Assembly: GCF_048544455.1 (NCBI RefSeq)
Contig: NC_133538.1
Span: forward strand, 19,123,969 to 19,187,968
Reading direction: 5' to 3'
Origin: Silene latifolia
Taxonomy: Eukaryota; Streptophyta; Magnoliopsida; Caryophyllales; Caryophyllaceae
DNA: 64,000 bases
The notes beneath the pieces are model-generated. The model made no database searches and was not told the DNA's origin. It saw nothing but the letters and a program-made list of their open reading frames with translations. Position numbers and translations under genes: made by a program. Each line of letters opens with the position of its first letter. The stretch's first letter is position 1. Shown one piece after another: positions 1 through 11,606 of the stretch.

Positions 1-177
1 AATTATGGGAACCAAGCTTGGAGTCGCGGCGATGGAGGGCATTCTAGCCAAGGTGGAGGGTACTCGGGTCAAGAAGGAGCTTTTGACCAAGGAGGATATT
101 GGGGCCAAGCACCCGGACATGATCAAGCCGGAAGCTCTCATGGTTATGGCTATGACCAAGATGAGGATGACGAGTGA
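1..177 (+). CDS. C-terminal end of an Athila post-pol ORF (partial)
   Basis: The frame starting at base 1 is open to a TGA at 175-177. It encodes a tail rich in Gly, Gln, Ser and Tyr that ends in an acidic run (YDQDEDDE). The post-pol ORF of ATH-3 also ends in a low-complexity stretch and an acidic tail, so I read this as the same gene. An alternative open frame from position 5 is longer, but it runs past this stop and has no family resemblance. The function of Athila post-pol ORFs is not established. No membrane segment or zinc finger is visible in this piece. Confidence 0.5.
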   Translation, partial: NYGNQAWSRGDGGHSSQGGGYSGQEGAFDQGGYWGQAPGHDQAGSSHGYGYDQDEDDE

Positions 178-2262
178 AAGAGGCCTACTTCACCACTTCC
201 ACTTGTATGATATCCATCTCTCCCTCTCTCTTTTATATTTACATTGCATTTAGTATAGCATTTAGCTTGCATTTGTATTATATTTCATATTGCATTTGCA
301 TTAGTTAGTCCATTTACATTAGTTTGCATTGTAATATATTTCATACGATTCATGAAGATAGTTTCATATAGATTAGAATTCATGCATAGTCACTAATGGC
401 CAAACCTATTCTTTTCTACACTAGAAATAGTGTTTAAATCGGTTTGGGGAGGTTTGATCATAGGTGACCATAGCTTAATAGAAATCATGCATCATATAGT
501 ATAGTTTAGATTGCATTCATTTGTTATATATGTCATATAGAATTGCATTTAGTTAGAGCATGCATTCATATCATATCATATTGCATTTGTACTTCAATTT
601 CCAAAAAAATCAAAAATTCAAAAACATGTATTCCTTTTTATTCCTACTCCTACATGTACATTGAGGACAATGTCCAAAATAAAGTGGGGGATGGGAATTT
701 ATATTCCAAAATGCATAAAAATTGAAAAATTTCGAAAAATCCCAAAAATATGTCTTTTAATTTCATAAAAAGAAAAACCATAAAAATTTGAAAAATTGAA
801 AAATCCAAAAACAAGTTCATTTCCTTTGTAGTGTAGACTTGTATATATTGTTTTGTATATATTGTGTTTGTCCATCCTTTTTCACATTGATTGACTACGC
901 CACATCCGAGACATGAGGATATTGAAGACCGCATGGTATGATCTTTCCAATCTCCTTTTTCCTCTTTATGTTAATGACTATGTGGCTTTATTTTGATTGA
1001 TGCGGTATAAATAATGTGAACTTAAGAGTTGCATTTAGTTTATATGGCATAATAGTTGGTAGAAACATTTGCATTAGGATGTTTATATGATAGTTGCATC
1101 ATGGCATGTAGTTTTGCATGGTTAGAAAAATTTTGCGAAACCGTCTACTTGGGAAGCTTGACAAGTGTATATAGGCCCTAGTAGATGCCTTTTGTTCTTA
1201 AGACTTTGCTTGTTAGAATACTGGTAAAACACCCTAGGATGTGTCATGCTAGTATCCTTTGACCCATGGATTAAGGCCTAGTCAAGAGTACCTTGTGGTG
1301 TGATAACTCCTTGGCTACCGTTTATTCCAAGGTGACCCTTGAAACCATGCATACATCCATCATTCATCCATGCTCTACCACACATTTTTGTCATCAAAGG
1401 GAATGGGCACAAAAAGAAATCAATTTGAGTTCAAAGAAATGAAAAATGAAAGAAAGTTTGCAAAAATGCATCAAATGAAAAGAGGAGCAAAAATAGAACT
1501 CCTAAGCTTCAAATACAAGGCACCCTCGTTACTAATTGGGGTGACTTTGAAAATGTTCAAAAAGAAATTCAAAAAGTTGTCAAGTGTTGAAATTGCCAAA
1601 AATCAAAAAGAAATGGCAAAGAAAGTGTTCTCAAATGTCAAATGCCAATGAAATTGGGGGGAAAACAAAAACAAAGCAAACTCCCAAAATGAAACTCAAA
1701 TATCTATTGATCCCTTTATCCATCGTATCCATTTTTGTGCATGGTAGAGAGGGGACGACCCTTCTTCTTGTCTAGGCAAGAGGGGGAATTCCGCGATCCT
1801 CCAGTGTTTCTAACACCATAGGGAGTCTACTCTTGACAAAAGCATTTAACGATTGAGGACAAAGGTACCCTAGCTTGACACAACTTGGAGGTGATTTATT
1901 GGTATCCTTCTAGGCTTAGTAGTTTGAACAAATTGCATCTATGAAGGATTGTGTACCCTTGAATTGCTTCCCTTGTAGATAATTTCCGCCACTTAGATGA
2001 GGAAAGTGGCTATTCTTTTTGTAGATGCATCCATTATGTGATTTTGTGTGCTTAATGTTTGGATGTGTCGCCATTTTGGCAAGACCCACCTTGCCTTGCA
2101 AGAAGGCATTCTACCTCATGGTTGTCTTGTTGTGAGTTGAAGAGGCGGAGTGAGACCCGCTAATTGTCTCATATCGGCTATGTTATTAGGTTAGTTTAAA
2201 TAAAGGTCTAGTTTTAGTCACCTCTTTACTCGGGACGAGTAAAGGTTCGGTTTGGGGATATT
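178..2262 (+). other. 3' noncoding region of ATH-1 with polypurine tract
   Basis: AT-rich sequence with many TTGCATTT-like words and no supported gene. Around 658-696 is a TTGAGGACAATG word followed by a purine run (AAAGTGGGGGATGGGA). It is the counterpart of the AATGAGGGCATTGT plus TTTGGGGAGG words at 50297-50335 in ATH-3 and near 30560-30600 (minus) in ATH-2. The tract GGTTTGGGGATAT at about 2248-2262 lies directly before the LTR and is the likely polypurine primer for plus-strand DNA synthesis. Confidence 0.6.
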
Positions 2263-2720
2263 TGATGTGAACATTATTTGCGCACATTTAGTCCCCTAAT
2301 TGAGCCTATTTTGCATACTATTATAAAATTCTATGGCCATTTTATCCGTCAAAACCTTCCTATTTGCTTTTCTATCGCATTTCATATGTTTTGTAGAAAA
2401 GGAGATAATAAGGCGGAAATTCCCGTCTTTTCGTGCATATTTGGAAGCTTATTGATGATATTAGATGGACTAGTATGAAGAGGAGGCAAGAATGATGACC
2501 AATGATGTAGGAATAAAGAGTATAAAGAAGGGTCATAAGGTTTAAAGCAAGGAGGAAAAGCAAGGACGCCATTCATGAAGAAAATTGCTCGGAACGCAAA
2601 CCAAGGGTTGCTCCTTTGGCTCTGAAGATATGCTAGATGGAACGGCGTCGAAAAAATAAGCGATCTAGGCTTTTGAATCACTCCAATAGGAGTCCGGATA
2701 AGAAAATGACGTCCGTTTTA

Positions 2721-2960
2721 CAATCCGAGCTCAAACAAAGAAGCTGTACAGCAATCCGCGCGTCTTACGCTGAAGACGCTCGTCCCCTGCTACAATCCGC
2801 TCGGATTGCTCCCAATCCGCTCGGATTCCCTTGGTACAATCCGAGCGTCCCTCCTTGGAATCCGCTCGGATTCCCCCTCAACAATCCGAGCGTCCCTCTC
2901 CTGAATCCGCTCGGATTGCACCGCCCAAATCCGGCCGTCCCGACTCTAATCCGCCCGGAT
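2721..2960. repeat. Array of AATCCG(N)2CGGATT-like words in the ATH-1 LTR
   Basis: About ten copies of a word built on AATCCG occur in about 240 bp. AATCCGCTCGGATT appears four times as a 14-bp imperfect palindrome, once more as AATCCGCCCGGATT, and it alternates with AATCCGAGCGTCC. The array lies about 150-390 bp upstream of the TATA box, within U3. The local GC content is far above that of the rest of the LTR. Confidence 0.8.
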
Positions 2961-3106
2961 TCCTTTACAGCATAATTTCGTCCTTCAAGCTTCAATGAAA
3001 GACTCCCTTCCTTCGAAAAATACCGGAGTCTCCCTGCTCAAATCTCAAAAGTGTAATTACTAGTTTAGCCCTTAGCTAACCCTAATTGCATCCACCTAAT
3101 TTGCAC

Positions 3107-3114
3107 TATAAATA
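3107..3114 (+). promoter_or_regulatory. TATA box of the ATH-1 LTR
   Basis: TATAAATA preceded by CAC and followed by CCCC, in the usual plant LTR context. It is the best core-promoter candidate in this LTR. Confidence 0.55.
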
Positions 3115-4169
3115 CCCCATCTTTGTAATTAATCAAGCATGTTGTTTTTGGGTAGAAAATCCTTCCTTAGATTAGATTAGGAGTAGATTAGAATAGATTA
3201 CTCTTTAATCTTTCCACAAATTACACATTAATCTCTCTTTAATTATTGTTTAAGTTTATTATTCAAGTTTATTATTGGGTAATTGAAGATTATTGGGTTA
3301 TTATTGGGAGATTGACAACCTTCCATCAATCAATCAAGTTTCTTCTATTATTCTTGCTTTATTATTTGGATCACCTCAAGTTGGTATAATTCCTTTACTC
3401 TTTAATCTTTATTGTTCATTTCTTCATTCTATTATCATGTTTATACTTGTTGTGATGATTGACACCATTAATGACATGTTTCCCATGATAATGAGTGAGT
3501 AGTTCTTTAGCTAGGATTAATGGGTAATTAGGGGAAACCAACATGGTATTGATTCATGCTTAATATAATATGTTCACATGATTAAATTGCTTGCTTGTTG
3601 TGATGTCAACTTTATGCACATGTTATGTTTGATGAAATGCTAAGCCTATGAATCCTTGCATTTTTACCATCTCTTATCTACTCAACTTGACTTGTAAGAT
3701 ATAACCCAACTCGAGTCTTGTTAGACCATGCATAGGAGTTGAATAGGAGGAAAGTAAGTCGACTTGTAGGTGTTGTACAATCTAATCGATTCGGCTCCGG
3801 GACCCAACTCTTCCTAAGAACCGTAAGATATAACCCAACTCGGTTCCTCCACAACATTAATTGCTTGCAACCTTGTAAACATGTTTGTATGATCAACACC
3901 ATGAATTCCCCCATGACCCCATGATATCCTAGCACTTTTAATCATTTTTTTACATCTTTCCTTTTATTGTTTGCTTTACTTTATTGTTTGCATTAGTCTA
4001 GACACAACTACAAACCCAAACAAATCGTGACACTAGCATAAATTGAGATAGATAGACTTAGAACCCAAAGCACACCGTCCCATGGATCGACCTCGACTTA
4101 CCGCTAACTAGTTGTTTGTTGAGTATTATAAATGTGTTTGATTGAGAGCCCCAACGACACTCCCCATCA

Positions 4170-5493
4170 CTCCCCATCCACGCTGACTATCTGTTCGAGC
4201 ACTGGATTTTCGCCAAGAGTAAGTATAATTGTATGCCTATTTTTGATTGCTCTTGTCACTCATTGTTCTTACTCTTTGATCTGATGCAGAACTCAAGAAC
4301 CCTGAGAAATCCGAGGACTAGGAAGCTTCTGTTGCCAAGGTCTTTTCCATCCCTGAAGACCGCAGACTGTTCCCCATCCTACTCTCTGGTTTAGGCGACT
4401 CCATCGCTGAAGAAACCATGTCCTCTGGTAAATATCCTCTTTTGACTTCCATTAGCTTCCATGTCTATTTACCCTTTATTCTGACTTCTTGTATCCTGGC
4501 TCCTCCATAGGAAACGCTAGACCCTCCGCCTCCGAGATCCTGATGCGCCAAGCCATGAAAAGAACTGCTGACTCCTTCACCTCTCCTGCCTTCTCAAGAA
4601 AGAGATCCTCCTCAAGACCTGCTCCAGAACCTATCGAAGTGACCCCAATATCTCGTGCCCCTGGGTCCCCTGTTCATGCTGATGATCTGCTGCTGTGCCT
4701 CCCTGCCAACTTTGGGGATACTGAACGTGCCAACTACTGGCCCGCAATGGAGCGGCTTCTGACTCTGGCTTGATCCAGAACATTCAATGAGACTGCCCCC
4801 CAAAAGATGACTGACTTGGCTGCTGAATACTGCTTCATTGTGAGTCTTCTTTTTACTGGCCCCTTTATTTCTTTGCCCCTGTGCTTCCCTGACTGATGGT
4901 TTTCTTCATTGCAGGCTCTTCAATCATCCCTCTATCTCCCCAAGATGCTGCAGAGGGCCAAAGTTGAGTGCATGGCTTCTGCGGGGAAGAACAAGGAGCT
5001 CACAACTACCTGTGCCAAACTGAGGGAGCAGCTTCATGCTGCCAAAAAGGAAAAGGAGGCAACTAAAGATCAGCGGGCGAGGACGCAGGAGGCCAACTGT
5101 GCTCTGACTTCTGGGTTGACAAAGGCAGAGGCCCATGCTGAGGAGATGGCAAAGCTAGCCAGGAACGTGGGAGCCTACACTGCCTTTGAGGGGAGGATTG
5201 ACTGCATCTGTGCCTATACTGAGGGGAGGCACACATCCTGGAACCTGGAGGAAGAACTGGCTGAGTTTGCCCGTGCTTTTCCCAATGGTATGGACCTGAG
5301 CGCCTTGTTCCCTCCTGATGTTGAGGCTGCAAGCCTGGAGCCTGAGTTCACAGCCATGAACATCTCTGGGACTATCTTTGGGACGAACGCTGTAGAGGAG
5401 ATCCTGGCGAAGGAGAGTGGTGATGGTGCTGCTACAACTTCTGAGGCTGTTCAGGTACTTACAACAGAGAAGAAGATGGAGCACGGGGAGTAG
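4170..5493 (+). pseudogene. Antisense spliced gene of TAT-1 (PF04195-type protein, C-terminal part)
   Basis: Four exons can be read: 4170-4218 (cut by ATH-1), 4290-4437, 4511-4839 and 4915-5493. Introns 4219-4289, 4438-4510 and 4840-4914 start with GT (GTAAGT, GTAAAT, GTGAGT) and end with AG. Joined, the frame is continuous apart from a TAG in exon 2 and a TGA near 4772 in exon 3. It starts with HADYLFEHW, has a Ser/Arg-rich basic middle, then a Lys/Glu-rich coiled coil (exon 4, first 100 residues) and an acidic end. The TAT-2 copy contains the upstream domain resembling PF04195 ('putative gypsy type transposon'). Function unknown. It lies opposite to pol, between integrase and the missing 3' LTR. 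Confidence 0.75.
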
Positions 5494-6488
5494 AGCATTG
5501 GTCAGGATGCAGTTGTTTAGAGGATTGACCTCTCTTAAATTTTAAGTTATCTGGGGACTTGGCCCTGTGTGGTGCATGTTTGTAAAAACTCTTTTTTTTT
5601 TTTGGCTTGTTTTACGCCTGCTGGCATGCAGGCTTCAAACTCTGATGGTGCCTGCTATAGGTAGCAGGTGCCTTAAATTAAAGTAGTTCTGGGCCCAGGT
5701 TTTAGGCCCTCATTTTGTTATACTTGAGTTATTTGCCATTGATTTCTGGAGTTGTGATTCCACATAGGTATTTCCAGGAGACTGACCTAGCTCCAGGTGC
5801 ACAGCCTCTGTTCCTGGTGACAGGTTTCTGATAACATATTTTACCCATAATGTAAAATATCTTATCACTAGGATTAGCTGACTAGAGCATACCTTCATTG
5901 ACTGTTTCTGACTAACAAGGAATGTTGCGTTCCTTGTGGTTCCAGACGTTTGAAATTCCGTGCCTGCACCTTTTGCTCTACGTCATAGCTATGGATTTAC
6001 TGAGATTAACGTTAAGGTATGGGTGGTCTTAGTATGCCGAACCCTGCGCGCTACCTCGGCGTATGCTCCCCATGTGGCTTGACTTAGTAAACGTCTCGCA
6101 GCCTCGCATGGCAGGGGCTGGACCCTCAAAGTGTTCCTCATCTGACAAGTAACCAACATTAGTATCAAAACCTTTCTTCGTAGAAGCATGATAAATTCCA
6201 AAGTAGTGCAAATTACCTGGTGCTATCTCATGGTGTTCCAGGGCAACAGCTGGATCCAGGAAGCCACAACCTGGACTACTCGGTTTAAAAACGACTCGAT
6301 TTGGTTTAAAAAATAAAAAGCTAAGGAGAACAAATAAAAGTAAAAAAGTTTTCTAAAACACACCGGAACCTAAAGCATATACTAACCCCCACCCTTTTTT
6401 TTTTGCTTCACGGACTTTTGAAAGGTCCTTTGTACACTAAAGTTCTGGCACTTTGTCAGACAAAGTACCGTTTCAAGTGACGAATGTT
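5494..6488. other. Spacer between the antisense gene and pol of TAT-1
   Basis: About 1 kb without a supportable gene. It contains a T-run near 5590 and repeated words around GCCTGCTGGCATGCAGGC (5617-5635), which can form a hairpin. The corresponding TAT-2 region (37858-38990) is repetitive. Small open frames on both strands show no family features. Confidence 0.6.
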
Positions 6489-9341
6489 CTAGGGTTTATC
6501 CAGGATCTGACCATGCATGGTCATCAACCTGTATGCCCCATTCTTGACAATGCTCTCGACCAGATACGGTCCTTCCCATTTGTAGGCAAACTTGTCTGCT
6601 TTGTGGTTCTTGGTATTTTCGAATACCCTTCGGAGTACGAGGCCCCCTACTGCGAGGATCCTGATTTTGACATTCTTATAATATGTCTTGGCTACAGTTT
6701 GTTTATATGACGCCATGCGTATGTAGGCGCTTTCTCGCAACTAATCAACTGTATCCAGACTTCTAGTCATTTCGACCTGGTTCTGCTCTGCCGTCTGACA
6801 GCCATATCTATGCGTGGGTACCAGAACCTCTGAGGGTATCACTGCCTCTGCTCCATATATGAGGCTAAATGGAGTTTGGCATGTTGCCACTTTTGGTGTT
6901 GTTCTGTCTGACCAAAGTACCAATGGTAGTTCATCTGCCCATTTTCCTCCCAATTCCTCCAGCCGTTTTCTAAGATTTTCCACAATGATCTTGTTACTGG
7001 ACTCAGCTTGGCCGTTGGTCTGTGGATATCTGGGGGCTGACTTTCTCAGTGTTATGTTCCATCGTGCACAGAAGCCCTCGGTGTTATCTGATATGAACTG
7101 GGATCCATTGTCGCATATGATTTCGGATGGTATCCCAAATCTGCTTATGATGTTACGTTTTATGAAAGAGATCACCTGCCATTCTTTCACTTCTGTCATT
7201 GCCTCTGCTTCAATCCATTTTGAAAAATAATCAGTCATGACTAGCATGTACACTCTGTTTCCTGGGGCCCTAGGCAGCTTTCCCACTATATCCATGCCCC
7301 ACATCATGAACGGCCATGGAGAGACAATTGGATGCATTGGCTCCGCCGGCTGGTGGATTGTTGGGGCTGTCTTTTGACATGATTTACATCGTTTGGCATG
7401 ATTAACTGCATCTGTACGCATGGTGGGCCAGAAATACCCCTGTCTCAAGATTTTGTTAGACAGACTTCGTCCACCGGCGTGGTTCCCACACTCTCCACCG
7501 TGTACGTCATGCAACACCGTCTCTGCCTCCTTTCTGCTCAAGCACCTGAGGCATGGTCCTGCCAATGATTTCCTAAAAAGAATATTATCGATTAAGATAT
7601 ACCTGGAGACTTTTATCCTGAAACTCTGCGCTTCCTTTCTATCCTCGGGAAGTGTTCCATCCTTTAGCCAATTTATGTACGGCATTCTCCAATCTGGATC
7701 CTGCTGTCCTTCACTGGAAACCAGGGTCCTGGCCTCCTGCGCATACTGCACGTGCACTGCTTCCTTTACCGGATCATGGTCTGGCTCCTTCTGAATGGCT
7801 GGGGTCAACACATGGGTGATAGGTATATTTGATAACTCTGTGGGCTGAAAGGTGGCCCCTAACATGGCCAGGGCATCTGCTTCTACGTTCTGATCTCGTG
7901 GAACCTGAGTTATCTTCAACGATCTAAACTTTGACTTTTGCTCTGTGGCTATCTTCAGGTAAGATACCATCTTTGAATCACGTGCCACATATTCGTTGTT
8001 TAACTGATTCACCACAAGTAAGGAATCTCTGAACACCCTCAGGTTCCTCACCTTAAGCCCTAGCGCCATTTGCATCCCCAGTATTAAGGCTTCATATTCG
8101 GCCTCGTTGTTTGTTGCTTTGAACTCACATCTAACAGCTTGCACTATCATATCACCTTTGGGTGATCGCAGGACTAAACCTACACCAGCCCCTCTCGCAT
8201 TTGAGGCTCCATCAATGTATAAGGTCCATATCCCGCTATCTTGATTTTCCACTATATCATAGAACAGTTTGCACCTATCTGAAGCTCTTGATATGAACCT
8301 GTTTAGTGCCGCCATCTTCCTTGCTAGCCTTTGCACATCTTTCGGTTTCTGCGGTGATTCCAGCTGGAGTATTGCTTTTATCTGCTCCTTGCTTGCTTCA
8401 ATTCCTCTCTGGGTCACAATGTATCCTAATAATTTTCCTGAGGATACTCCAAACGAACACTTGGACGGATTGAGCTTAATTTTAAATTCCCTTAATGTCT
8501 GGAAGGTGTCTGCCAAGTGTTCCATATGCATTCCTGCTTTTTTGGACTTTACCACTATGTCATCTATGTATACTTCCATCATATTCCCTATTTGTTGCTT
8601 GATTAAAAGTTTACCAACCGTTGGTAAGTGGACCCGGCGTTCTTTAGGCCGAAGGGCATGACGTTGTAACAATATATTTCTCTTTCCGACATAAATGCCG
8701 TTTTTTCTTGATCTTGAGGATGCATCTTGATCTGATTGTAACCGCTCCAGGCGTCAAGAAAAGTAAGTACTTCATGTCCAGCGGTGGCATCTACCATCGC
8801 ATCGATATGCGGTAGCGGGAAGGAGTCTTTGGGACAAGCTTTGTTTAAATCTGTGAAGTCTACGCATACTCTCCATTTTCCGTTTTTCTTGGGCACGACT
8901 ACCACATTAGAAAGCCATTCAGGGTAGCTAACTTCTCTAATTTTACGTGCTGCCAAGAGACTGTCTACTTCTTTGTTAATGACTTCGTTTCGTTCTACTG
9001 CGAATTTTCTTCTTTTCTGCTGTACTGGGGGGCAGCCTGGGTTCACGCTTAACTTGTTCGAAATAACGGATGGGTCTATACCTACCATATCATCGTGGGA
9101 CCACACAAAACAGTCCATGTTGGCTTTCAGAAATTGAGTCAGCTGACTGCGTAGCTCTTTACTGCAAGTTGCTTCGATTAATACTGTCCTATCCGGGTGC
9201 CCCTCGTCCAAGTGTACCTGATCCAGTTCCTCTGAGGGAGGCTCCTTATATTCTTTCGAGGTGCCCCGGTCCTGTAATTGCTATGAGGGGAGCTTGGTTG
9301 TAGCTTTGAGGGCTTGTAGCTTTGAGGGCTTGAGCGTAGCA
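6489..9341 (-). pseudogene. TAT-1 pol: RT, archaeal-type RNase H, integrase
   Basis: Read from right to left: RT fingers and palm (about 9211-8610, with VCVDFTDLNKACPKDSFPLP and MPFGLKNAGSTYQ); a one-base frameshift near 8610; the RT YIDD box with the thumb (from about 8590); then the archaeal-type RNase H with YIDGASN (about 8220-7850); the integrase zinc site (two His, then CKSCQ); and an integrase core with MDIVGKLP, CDNGSQF and QAESSNK giving D, D and E. An in-frame TAG near 6740 precedes the integrase C-terminal part, which ends at 6489. The canonical RNase H between RT and the archaeal-type RNase H is absent: the protein runs from FYDIV through about ten residues straight into LYIDGASN. 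The first part, 9212-9341, is shifted by one base near 9230. Confidence 0.85.
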
Positions 9342-9346
9342 GTTTC

Positions 9347-10622
9347 TGAAGGAAAAGTAGATCTATATACCAAACATATTCATATATGTTCTATTTTAAT
9401 TTGTCATAAAATTAATAAATGATCTTATGCATGCAAACTTATAAACAAAATAAAGAAGAAGCATTCATCCTTACATTGGAAATTCGGTTTAAATGGGCAC
9501 AAGAGAGATCACCTTCTCTCTTGTTCTTGTGTTTTCTTTTTGGATGAACAAAGACCCAAGTGTAGGATCTCTCCCAAGGATTAATACCCAAAGCACACTC
9601 TTAATAAAATTAATATTATGTATACTAGACAATATTAATTTTTGTAGAAAAACTGACCCAAAATAATTTGGTTTTAATCTCCCAAAACCGGTTGAGAGAG
9701 AAGAGAAGAGGAAGGTTTTTATCTTTCCAAAATTCTAATTTTAGGTGAATAAAAAATGAATGATACACTAACTACATTTTAGTGTATATTAGGTAAAAAT
9801 GAGATGAAAAACCAAAGTGGTTTTTCATCTCATAAAACCGGGTGGAAGGGGGGATTAGAGGGAGCCAATGCATGCTTGAGTTGTTCTTCACAATGAGCAA
9901 TAGGGTTGCATGGCTAGTTTAGTAGGTAATCATTGTGTTTACCACTCACATTATAAACACAATATTATCCTTAATCCTCCCTTAATTTCGGTACATATAG
10001 ATAATATGGACTCCATATTATCTTTGTCAAAATGTCAATTTGTCTTATGTCACATGTCATATGTTACATAAATTTGTTATGTATTTTTAACCTATTAAAA
10101 ATCAACGTATTAATAAAAATACGTCATATACAAAAATCGACTTAGTAATTCATAATTACTTGTACCAAAATGTTTTACCAATTATAAATCACAACAATTT
10201 GTATTTATAATAATTCATTCAAATTTAATTGTTTCCTTAAACAATAATTTCATCTGAGTAATGATACAATTCGGTTACTCAGACCGTATCTCATTTAATC
10301 AAATTTCAAAGAGAGACGTAAATAATACTTCCAAAATCTTCCGTTAATTTTAAATAATTTAATTGACTCGTAACGTTATACGATCAATTAAATGATCAAT
10401 TAAGAGTGTTTCCCTATAGGTATGACCTAGGGGATCAACTGATCACCACCGTCGCACGACAGTAATGTCAAACTCTAGTCAGCCAATCATTACCGATATG
10501 TGTGGACCAGTTGACAGTAAAAATACTTCACAAACGTATTCTTTTAAAATGAGATTTAAATATGTGATCATTATGATCAACAGTTGTGATCGCATTATTG
10601 TCGGAGGACACATATTCCAACA
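9347..10622 (-). repeat. Solo LTR, probably Ty1/copia, inserted in TAT-1
   Basis: On the minus strand it starts TGTTGGAATATGTGTCC and ends TACTTTTCCTTCA. It is flanked by a perfect 5-bp duplication, GTTTC at 9342-9346 and 10623-10627. Removing the 1,276 bp plus one duplication restores an open TAT-1 frame: GDREESRN continues into CYAQALKATSPQ. No internal domain, primer site or second LTR is present, so it is most simply the product of LTR-LTR recombination. The TGTTGGAATA start is common in plant copia LTRs, but the superfamily is inferred. Confidence 0.8.
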
Positions 10623-10627
10623 GTTTC

Positions 10628-11606
10628 TGGATTCCTCTCGATCCCCTTTTACTGTGACAGTACCCCATGGTGTTGGGAACTTGAGAAACTGATGATATGT
10701 TGAGGGCACCACCTTCATCTGATGCAGCCATGGTCTTCCTAATATCACGTTGTAAGTAGTTGGATCCTCAATGACTAAGTATCTTACCAGCTTTTTAACT
10801 CCTTCAATATACGTTAGAATGGTTATCTCACCCACCGAATGTGCAGTCTCACCACTGAATCCCAACAGGGGTACAGATTTCTTTATCAGGTTCTCTTTAT
10901 CAAAACCCATGATTTTGAGGGTTTCCATCATAATGAGGTTCACAGAACTCCCTGTATCTACTAGTGCTTTTCGTACGGTGCAATTGCCAATGGATAACGT
11001 TATGGTTAGGGCGTCATCATGTTGTTCTGTGCCGCTTTCCATGTCGGTTTCGTCAAAAGTTACCGAGGGTAAATTTTTCTGGCTTACCCTGAATGAAGTT
11101 TCTGGATGATCCCCTTTACTTTCGGTGGCTTTCCTCTTAGCTGCGGAATATGTTAAACCTGATAGTTCGGTTCCGCCTGTTATCACGTTAATAATTTTCG
11201 TGCATATGGGTGGGGCAGAAGGAAGCACCTGATTTGCTGCTTCTCTTCTGTCCTGCTTGCCCCCACGTGATAGCAGGTGGTCCAAATTTCCCCTGCGTAC
11301 GTGGAACTTTACTTCCCTGCGTAGCCTGTAGCAGTCTTCTGTTCTGTGCCCTATATTCTGATCCCATTCACATCTCTTGCTGCTGTCTCTGTCGTCGTTG
11401 GGTCGATTCTGGGTGGGAGGCTTTGGCCATCTCACCTGATCACCTAAGCCTCTTAGTGCTTTCAGCAGCCCTTCCATTCCTGTATTGAATCCGTACTCAG
11501 ATAGCTTAGGAGGATGCTGGGAGTCGTCAACTTGCTAGGTTTTTTCTGCTACTCTGCTGATATTGGGTCTGCTGTATGACTTAGCTCGTTCGTATTTCTT
11601 TTCCGT
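10628..11606 (-). pseudogene. TAT-1 gag C-terminus and aspartic protease
   Basis: The first part holds a degenerate zinc knuckle (CEWDQNIGHRTEDC, Tat style, about 11370). The protease motif follows: ALVDTGSSVNLIM near 10970, then a downstream ILGRPWLH near 10735, as expected for a retropepsin. The frame enters the solo LTR at 10622 and resumes at 9341. Stops between 11480 and 11606 separate it from the gag core, so the polyprotein is broken. Confidence 0.75.

Larger units (their letters stand above)
1..4169 (+). mobile_element. ATH-1: 3' part of an Athila-type Ty3/gypsy retrotransposon
   Basis: Seen: the end of a glycine-rich reading frame, about 2 kb of noncoding sequence, a purine-rich tract and a long LTR that starts TGATGTGA at 2263 and ends CCCCATCA at 4169. 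The start of the element lies outside the window. It interrupts an exon of the antisense gene of TAT-1: the sequence right after 4169 reads as the ADYLFEHW part of that exon, which matches ADYIFEKW in the TAT-2 copy. The target duplication would be CTCCC (4170-4174), but the other copy is not visible. Placement in Athila rests on the layout (terminal ORF, long 3' noncoding region, long LTR), which matches ATH-3 further right. Confidence 0.75.
2263..4169 (+). repeat. 3' LTR of ATH-1
   Basis: About 1.9 kb, beginning TG and ending CA, and preceded by a polypurine tract. A TATA box (TATAAATA) lies at 3107-3114, so U3 is roughly the first 870 bp. The U3 holds an array of AATCCG-containing palindrome-like words. 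The short open frames in this LTR show no resemblance to a protein family. Confidence 0.7.

Noticed and set aside
2637..2995. Open frames over the AATCCG array in the ATH-1 LTR
   Set aside because: Repetitive peptide caused by the array, inside U3 and upstream of the TATA box.
6453..7230. Plus-strand open frames opposite the TAT-1 integrase
   Set aside because: Shadows of the minus-strand pol frame, with no domain of their own.
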